Source: Owenia fusiformis (Eukaryota; Annelida; Polychaeta; Sabellida; Oweniidae). From it: a stretch of 64,000 nt of DNA. The stretch covers positions 14,883,375 through 14,947,374 of the forward strand of contig CAIIXF020000005.1 in NCBI GenBank assembly GCA_903813345.2, in the 5' to 3' direction. The notes under the pieces were generated by a model. That model was not told the origin of the DNA and did not search any database. It saw only the letters and a program-made list of their open reading frames with translations. The translations under genes were made by a program, and so were the position numbers. Positions 58,101 through 64,000 of the stretch are shown here, piece after piece (the first letter of the stretch is position 1; every line of letters begins with the position of its first letter).

Positions 58101-61100
58101 CTCTTTGCATGTGTAGTTGATTAACCATCCCTGCTGATGTGGTATAATTGTTAAACCTTTTATTCAGTTCAACTTTCTATTACCCGATAAACATCTCACG
58201 TTTTATGCTAATTTTACTACTTTTTCGGGACAGACGATTAACAAAAGCCTTTGAGGTTGTTTTTAACTGTTAAACAGAACTGTTTTGAATATTTTTCCTG
58301 ATATTGTTGAGTTACTACTTAAAACCCAATTTAAAACCCAACTTTGATGACCTCCTGTACCCATCTACATAAAAAGTTAATTACTTAAACCATTTTGTGA
58401 TGTTGCATATTTTTAAATGCAATTCCTCAGTTAATTGTTAAAGTGTTGGTTTTGCACTGATACCATATAGCTTTTGCAGATTTACTAACAATTCCAGATT
58501 CTATCCAGGTTGTATTCTTTGTGCATGTACTGTACCTTAAAGGGTCTTGTCAATATAAATAACATTGTACAGTGTTATGTGGCCTAAGTAGGTGTCATCG
58601 GTATATTGAAAACAAGACCCTTTAAATTGAGTGATTTACTTGTTAAATACAGACCCAAAATCCCATGTTTGTCTAAGTGTACCATTATGAGTGATTTTGT
58701 GTATTATTGTACATTTTGGCATGAAATTGCTGAATTGAAGTCAACGAGTATATATACTTTATTAGTAAGAGTGTTTTTGGCTTATTGAGTAATCTAAATC
58801 TAGATAAAGCTTAAATGCAAAAATAGAGTTTTCTATTGGCTCCCGATTTGTTGCAAAGCAATATAGGTAATTGCAGTAATAGGTTGAGCAGTACACGTTA
58901 GATAAAGGTTTTAAGTATTTTTTTGGCTTTGAAGTTACATCACATTTTGTAAGCTGTGTTTGAAGTGTGCGAACTGTTTGGACTTGCTACACGATTAGTT
59001 ATAAGTGATGGCTGAAAAAGTTTTTAGATCAAATATTGCAGGAAAAATAAGGCATATGTAAGAATTATTGGCTTTTATAAATACTCCAAATTTCCAACCC
59101 ATCAAATATGAAATCACAGTTGCCTGATTGCCAATGGCAACCAATTTTCACTCTCGGCAATAGTCTTGGAAAAACTGGTTGCCTATTGGGCAATAGACTA
59201 AATGCCATTATAGTGAACTATTGCTGTCATGTTTTCAATATTAGTCTTGAACCTTATATAGTCCAAATTCAATGAATTTTAATCATTGAATCATTGGCTT
59301 TCAACTAGAAATTGAATCAAAAATCTTGAGAATAAAGTACAATTGGATTTAGAATAGCGTCACAACATCAAAAATGCAAAAATCCAAAGCATGCAAAAAT
59401 ACTTGTTTGTTTTTTTTGTTTGTTTTATCATTACTTGTTTGTTTGTAGGCTTTCACTCTCCTAGATGCCAACAGGGATGGCTTCATTGATGTCTCAGATC
59501 TTCAATGCATGTACGCCAATTTAGGTAAGAAAACTCAGAAAATATCATCTTTAAAGTGGATTTATTATTATTTGAATAACTTTATCTTCAATCCCAGTTA
59601 TGACAGCCAATAATTCACATAATTCATTGATAATTATCACAAATAAAATTAAAATACAAATAAATTTGATGTAAAACACAATATTTTGATTACAATTTTA
59701 AACGATATATACATCATACATGTTAATAATCTTTTATTCCAGTTCATACGCCATGCTCATTTTTCTCTCATCTGATCACATATCCTCACGAAGCTTCATC
59801 AGTTCATTTATTTAGTTCATATTTATGCCTTATTCATAAGTACTTTCATTATGTTAGCATCTTTATCTTTTCTCCTCCCAGCTTGATGGCTTAGATTGCT
59901 TAAAATCTTATTTAATCGACTCATTGAAAACAAAATTATCAAATTTGGGTTTGGTTAATGTTATTGTGACATTCCCAAAGCCAAAGCCCTATAAACAATA
60001 GATAAATAAAAAACCATTGTGAACTATGCCCAGTGAGTGTGGGTGTGTTATTATCATTTGTGTTCATTCCATGCAGAGATCCTATCTGGTAGCATGTCAG
60101 ATTAGAGATTAGGATATATACTGTATATAGGATGAAGTAATCCTAGCCTTTGCTTAAAATAACTAAGCTGAGAGATATGTTCATGCATATACTTGAATGC
60201 TGATAGCTAAGTCAGACTAACACAGGTGGATGGATACCACTCTCTGTGATCATGCTCTAGTGATGGGATCATGCAATGAAACAATATCTCAAACTTGTAT
60301 CTTGTTAGCCTCACATTATTGTTTGATCATCAATTATTGCATTGATCATTGTTTTGATCATCAATTATTGCATTGATCATTGTTTTGATCATCAATTATT
60401 TGTCTTGATCATCTGATCGTTGTTTTGATCATCAGTTATTGTCTTGATCATCTGATCATTGTTATGATCATCAGTTGTTGACTTGATTATCTGATCGTTG
60501 TTTTGATCATCAATTATTGTCTCAATCATCTGACCATCGTTATGATCATCAGTTGTTGCCTTGATTATCTGATTGTATTGGTCATTGTTGGGATCAACAG
60601 ATGTTGTTTTATTCCCATGATCATGACATGCACATATTTGGCTAGCTATCAAGTTTTCGTTCTATCATCCATTATCTGATAAAAATAAAGTTAGGAATTG
60701 TAAACATGTGCACATGGTTCAGTAAAGATGAATGAACAAGTAAATAACCGTGTACTTGGGTGAAATTGTCTATATGGGATCACCCATGAACCCATATAAG
60801 ACTGTTACCCCCTCCCTCTTCAATACAAGGGGAGACATAGTCAGAGAACATAGATATGAAGGATATAGAGGGACCAAGGTCATATTGAAAAAACTCTTAC
60901 CACATGTGGTAAATTGGCTCCAAGGGTGTACTATATTTTAGTATTTTGACATTACTGGATGAATTCACCTTATGGTGACACAATAAACCTTGTATTCAGT
61001 AGAGCATATTTTATGATCCTCTTAAGTCCCTAGGTGTATGTGACATCTACCATTTTATGATCTGACTAAAATTAATAGGTGCACCTACAATAAATGATGA

Positions 61101-61869
61101 CTGACTTTTTTATCATTCCATTATTTATTAGGCAATCATTGATATAAACATTTATCATGCAATATGTCATCGTAATGTTAAGTGTTTTCATATTACATTT
61201 AACAATTTTTCATTTTATCACATCACATTGTTTCAAGTACATTCATTTTGTCAATAGAGGGCATCATTGAGGCTTAAGCAGACATATGTCTTTTTCCAAG
61301 CTTCTATTTTCCTTCCATTTATTCTTAAGACTACTATACTATACTATACTATTTTCTGCAGCTTTCTTTGTTCCACCCTGTATTTACCTTGTGTTATATG
61401 TGCTGGGAGCCTTGTATCTATAAGATACAGGGTGACCAGATTTAACTGTGCATACTTTGCTTTTACTTCACCTTCTTAAGCTGCCAATTTTAGGAATTGA
61501 ACCCAAAATGTCAAACCTTGAGAGTATGGTGAAAGAAGCCACAGGGCCCCTTAACTTCACTATGTTTTTATCCTTAATGGGTGACAAACTGCACGGTAAG
61601 TCTATAGTATGATTGTAATGAGGCTATGGGGTCTCCCCGGCCAATCATATTTGCAGGGATTAGGAGACTTAAAAAACGTTACAGGAAAATATCTCCTAAT
61701 ACCAGGCAAACATGATCACTTATGTAAGGTTAAAGAACATGTTAAATTAAATCGTAAAATTTTCCAGGCTTGGAACCAAAAAAAGCTGATATTGAAGCTA
61801 TGATAAAAGAATGCCCAGGTCAACTGAATTTCACTGCTTTCTTAACATTATTCGGTGAAAAAATGCATG
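52112..61869 (+). CDS. Myosin regulatory light chain gene (5' half) with alternative exons
   Basis: RLC wraps the IQ motif of the myosin II neck; phosphorylation of its N-terminal extension by MLCK switches or tunes the motor. Exons: 52112-52123 (MAEE); one of 57522-57644, 57703-57795 or 57951-58019; 59449-59524 (EF-hand 1); one of 61494-61595 or 61768-61869 (EF-hand 2). Every junction is GT-AG and phases agree in all combinations. The N-terminal exons end in the RLC hallmark SNVFAMFPQAQIQEFKE. EF-hand 1 has a complete metal loop, DANRDGFIDVSD. EF-hands 3 and 4 are absent from the window and presumably lie beyond 64000. Long upstream introns and a leader exon are inferred. Confidence 0.92.
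54137..54217 (+). CDS. Candidate alternative first exon (MSDEK...)
   Basis: ATG at 54137 opens 27 codons, MSDEKVPLAAQEEFPELVEK then WKDFVVK, ending AAG/GTAGAA in phase 0. An earlier in-phase donor (AAG/GTACCT, 54152) would leave just MSDEK, which resembles RLC starts such as MADEK. The stretch is GC-richer than its surroundings and lies between RLC exons 1 and 2a. It could provide another N-terminus for the RLC or belong to an unrelated transcript. Confidence 0.38.
54430..54493 (+). other. Possible non-coding or alternative exon in RLC intron 1
   Basis: TTTTCAG acceptor at 54429 and AAAG/GTAAGTC donor at 54493. An ATG near the end gives seven codons in phase 1, which does not fit RLC exon 2. 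It might be a UTR exon. Confidence 0.2.
57522..57644 (+). CDS. RLC alternative exon 2a (long N-terminal extension)
   Basis: 41 codons between TTACCAG and GTAATA. It begins ASRATRRDRKDDDHKETKKA and ends in the shared SNVFAMFPQAQIQEFKE. The residue before the phospho-Ser position is Pro (RAPSNVF), so only one of the two MLCK target residues seen in MYL9 (Thr18/Ser19) is kept. The charged extension is longer than in the other variants. Confidence 0.9.
57703..57795 (+). CDS. RLC alternative exon 2b (smooth/non-muscle-type phosphosite)
   Basis: 31 codons after TTTTTTTAG, starting KSKKGKGERAQRATSNVFAM. This retains the double site RATSNVF of vertebrate MYL9/MYL12 with basic residues upstream, as MLCK and ROCK require. 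Donor GTTGGC is weak. Only 58 bases separate it from exon 2a, which is near or below the minimum for an intron. Confidence 0.9.
57951..58019 (+). CDS. RLC alternative exon 2c (short)
   Basis: 23 codons after TTTTTGTAG: KKSKAGSNVFAMFPQAQIQE then FKE. The extension is reduced to six residues before SNVF and keeps the Ser with a shorter basic cluster. Donor GTGGCG is weak. Confidence 0.88.
59449..59524 (+). CDS. RLC exon 3 (EF-hand 1)
   Basis: 76 nt, AFTLLDANRDGFIDVSDLQC then MYANL, with the last G beginning a split Gly codon before GTAAGA. The twelve-residue loop keeps Asp at 1, 5, 9 and 12 and Asn at 3, as in divalent-cation-binding RLC EF-hand 1. Confidence 0.95.
59525..61493 (+). other. RLC intron between EF-hand 1 and EF-hand 2 exons
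   Basis: Carries the GATCAT-rich tandem repeat. A 63-codon frame at 60750-60941 has no motif. No additional EF-hand exon was found. Confidence 0.6.
60310..60625 (-). repeat. GATCATC-rich tandem repeat, 28-39-bp units
   Basis: Early copies have a ~28-bp period (GATCATCAATTATTGCATT); later ones 39 bp, giving a minus-strand frame with 13-residue DDQNNDQMIKTIT-like repeats (86 codons). It sits in an RLC intron and is not considered a gene. Confidence 0.9.
61494..61595 (+). CDS. RLC alternative exon 4a (EF-hand 2)
   Basis: 102 nt after TTTTAG, ending one base into a codon before GTAAGT. MSNLESMVKEATGPLNFTMF then LSLMGDKLHG. Compare KEAPGPLNFTMFL in muscle RLCs. Confidence 0.93.
61768..61869 (+). 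CDS. RLC alternative exon 4b (EF-hand 2)
   Basis: 102 nt, the same length and phases as 4a: KKADIEAMIKECPGQLNFTA then FLTLFGEKMHG. It differs from 4a at about half of its positions, including a Cys in place of Ala. Inclusion of both would keep frame but duplicate the EF-hand, so the pair is expected to be mutually exclusive. Confidence 0.93.
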
Positions 61870-64000
61870 GTAAGTAATGTGCCTCACTTTTCTACCAGAA
61901 GTGGCGCTGTAGTGGTGTGTTTTACCCCTGACACGGCACAACCTTGACCTTTCACACAAAGGTCATCTAGACAACTTCTTTTAACCCAGTGGTGGGCACT
62001 ATATGTATGTCTTTCTATATTCAGCCATTCTCTCACAAATGTTCCAATATAAATAAATGTCAAAAAATGTCATAAAATTTAATATCTATCTTAAAGAAAT
62101 TATGATTTCTCCCATGATTTTTCATTTGTCCAGAATTACTTATTTTCCCATTTTAAAGTGATCATTGTTATCCCACGATTTTTTGAACATATGTTATATA
62201 ATTTGTTTTTGTGTGATAATTTGAGTTTTCATATGATCATTTATTTTCCAATGATCATTTCAATTCCTTGGATGATTTATTTTCTAAGGATCATTGAAAT
62301 CATTTGTGACAAAATGGCTGATCTATGTACATGATGCAAAGATGACCAACGTCAATGAAACTTAGAAGACCCTTTGTCATGTGACCATGACGTCATTGTC
62401 AGTGGTCATCGTTGCACTCGATGTAATCTCTCTACAGCTCTGAAATTAAAGCATTAAAGCAAGTGGGCACAGCACCAATTTTGGACTGAATTGCGAAAAT
62501 GAGAATTTTGCACCCACCTGACACAAAATCCTAGGGAGGCCACTGCAAGTTTGAAAAAAAACATATTCTTTTAAAATGGACGCTTTAACAAATTCAAAAC
62601 TCAAAGGTATAGTTAACTAAGATCATGCTAAGATATAGCTCTGAGTATAGGGTGGGATAAAAAGAGTAAGATGTCCGCTTCTTAGCTAATATTTCAGAGC
62701 TGTATTTTATTTGTATAATCCCCGTCTTTATTTTAGTACCTCCCAAGTGCATCCAAGTATAGACACACAATTAAACACCTATTTATATGTGAATGAGAGT
62801 TCTAATCTGGACTCATATTACATGACTACAGTATGTGTCTACTGAAGTAGACACATATTGGTAAATGTGTCTCTATCTTTGATTCATTTGGATTTCTGAT
62901 CTTATTTTAGACTTCTGTACTCCTAGCTGTGCCACTGTCACCAAGCCGTCTAATGATCCAAGCTGTCATTTCTGCAGCATCTATTAGAAGTACCTGATCT
63001 TCCCACTCTTTCATTGGTTCCTCATTCATCATAATTCATTATAGGGGTGTTAGGATAGTTTAAATTTTAGGCCATTCTATCACCCCTACTAATTAATGCT
63101 TCGGAGCATGGCTTAAGGTATCATCAAGAATTTTGCTAATACATGTAAACTAAAGGCCTACTCAATTTTCATTGACTGCCAGGTGCTTGCTAAAGAACTG
63201 CAAAAATTATGAGCTATATTTGATATTTTAAGTTTTCCATTCCTCGCTTCGCTATGTCACCTTCCCTCTTCACTGTTATTATTTTACACATCCTTTGCTT
63301 AAATTCCACAAACCCTTTATTTTGATAATAAAGACTACTTCGTCTTTGGATGGGGATTGAGTGTAGTCTTTATGGCTTTAAATTGATATATACTTTATTT
63401 TCAAACGGTCTTAAATCTTAACCCCATACCTTCGTTACCGCTTTTGTTTTTGTGTCTTCTTTATTAACGCTTTGTTTGTCTTTTACTCACCTATGTTCTC
63501 TTCTATTAAGGTAGGACAAGTGGAATGAAGTTTTATTCACTCTACTCTACCCACCTTAATAATATTACATATTGTGTTTTATGATCTTTTTTCTATAATT
63601 TAATCTATAATTTTTCTATATGAAAATATTTACTAAGTAAAACTAATTTATATTAAAATAATGCATTAAAATTTGTTTGTGAGAGAAAGCTGTTAGTTTA
63701 GTCATCATAATTTCCATAGAGATAATGAGAATGTCAGCTGATGCTATGGCAACGTCTACTTTTTATTTTAACATGATATTGTTTTGCTACATTTGATGAT
63801 AATGCTATGTGTACATATTGACCTCAGCAGCTCTTAGGGATATTCTGTTTCAACATCTACTTAAAAATTGCCTAACCAATAATGAAAATATCATCAATTG
63901 CCCTTTAGAAACATCTTTTCTAACACAGGGACAAAAAAAATTCAAAACTTTTTGGACAACCCTTGCATGTAAAGTTTTCATGCTGGAAAAGAAAATATGT
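61870..64000 (+). other. RLC downstream intron; no further EF-hand exon seen
   Basis: I looked for the EF-hand 3 exon in both expected phases and found none; the C-terminal lobe probably lies past the window. A possible alternative last exon is listed separately. Confidence 0.5.
62911..62987 (+). CDS. Possible alternative terminal exon (Cys-rich tail)
   Basis: A strong acceptor (TTCTGATCTTATTTTAG) precedes 77 nt that, spliced in phase from exon 4a or 4b, encode D-FCTPSCATVTKPSNDPSCHF then CSIY and TAG. This would give an N-lobe-only light chain with a five-Cys tail. Open frame length is short and no family match is known to me, so it may be chance. Confidence 0.22.

Noticed and set aside
60392-60652. 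86-codon Asn/Asp-rich minus-strand frame
   Set aside because: It is the 39-bp GATCATC repeat in an RLC intron read in the open phase. There is no coding evidence outside the repeat.

Overview
The window is AT-rich eukaryotic DNA with short exons in long introns, GT-AG splice sites and many non-autonomous DNA transposons and tandem repeats. Protein content (PRC1, a PNRC2-like protein, a muscle/non-muscle myosin regulatory light chain) makes it metazoan. It looks like a marine invertebrate, perhaps a spiralian, but the phylum cannot be fixed from the sequence alone.

Left third (1-15.4 kb): a 2.4 kb MULE-like element with ~100 bp terminal inverted repeats and a perfect 9-bp target duplication (2292-4718) holds two tRNA-like units. 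A minus-strand Ser/Pro-rich gene follows, with one good coding exon at 7087-7483, a probable 32-nt exon at 6246-6277 and a leader exon near 9090. A 496-bp hAT-like MITE sits at the 3' splice site of the small exon. Several foldback elements follow. A compact plus-strand PNRC2-like gene (12558-12965) is preceded by a CCAAT/E-box promoter and a ~430-nt leader with no AUG. A small membrane-anchored ORF lies downstream (14631-14849).

Middle (15.4-28.5 kb): gene-free repeats. A ~4.5 kb satellite of ~29-bp units carries an inserted mariner-like MITE. It is followed by a ~140-bp repeat family carrying YY1-like motifs and by 15-, 21- and 41-bp tandem arrays.

28.5-41.7 kb, minus strand: a nearly complete PRC1/MAP65/Ase1 gene, about 14 coding exons plus a probable 5' UTR exon, with all reading phases consistent. 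A previously hidden 51-nt exon would add a cysteine-rich knuckle to the C-terminal tail. Its putative promoter has a CCAAT box and a CHR-like motif, as in G2/M genes.

42-48 kb: intergenic transposon remnants, including an internally deleted copy of the hAT-like MITE, and a perfect 49-nt palindrome.

48-64 kb, plus strand: the 5' half of a myosin regulatory light chain gene. Three alternative exons encode the phosphorylatable N-terminal extension and two encode the second EF-hand. There may also be alternative first and last exons. The exons for EF-hands 3 and 4 are not seen and probably lie beyond the window. This modular gene is the most interesting system in the window. PRC1 and the light chain gene are divergently transcribed.
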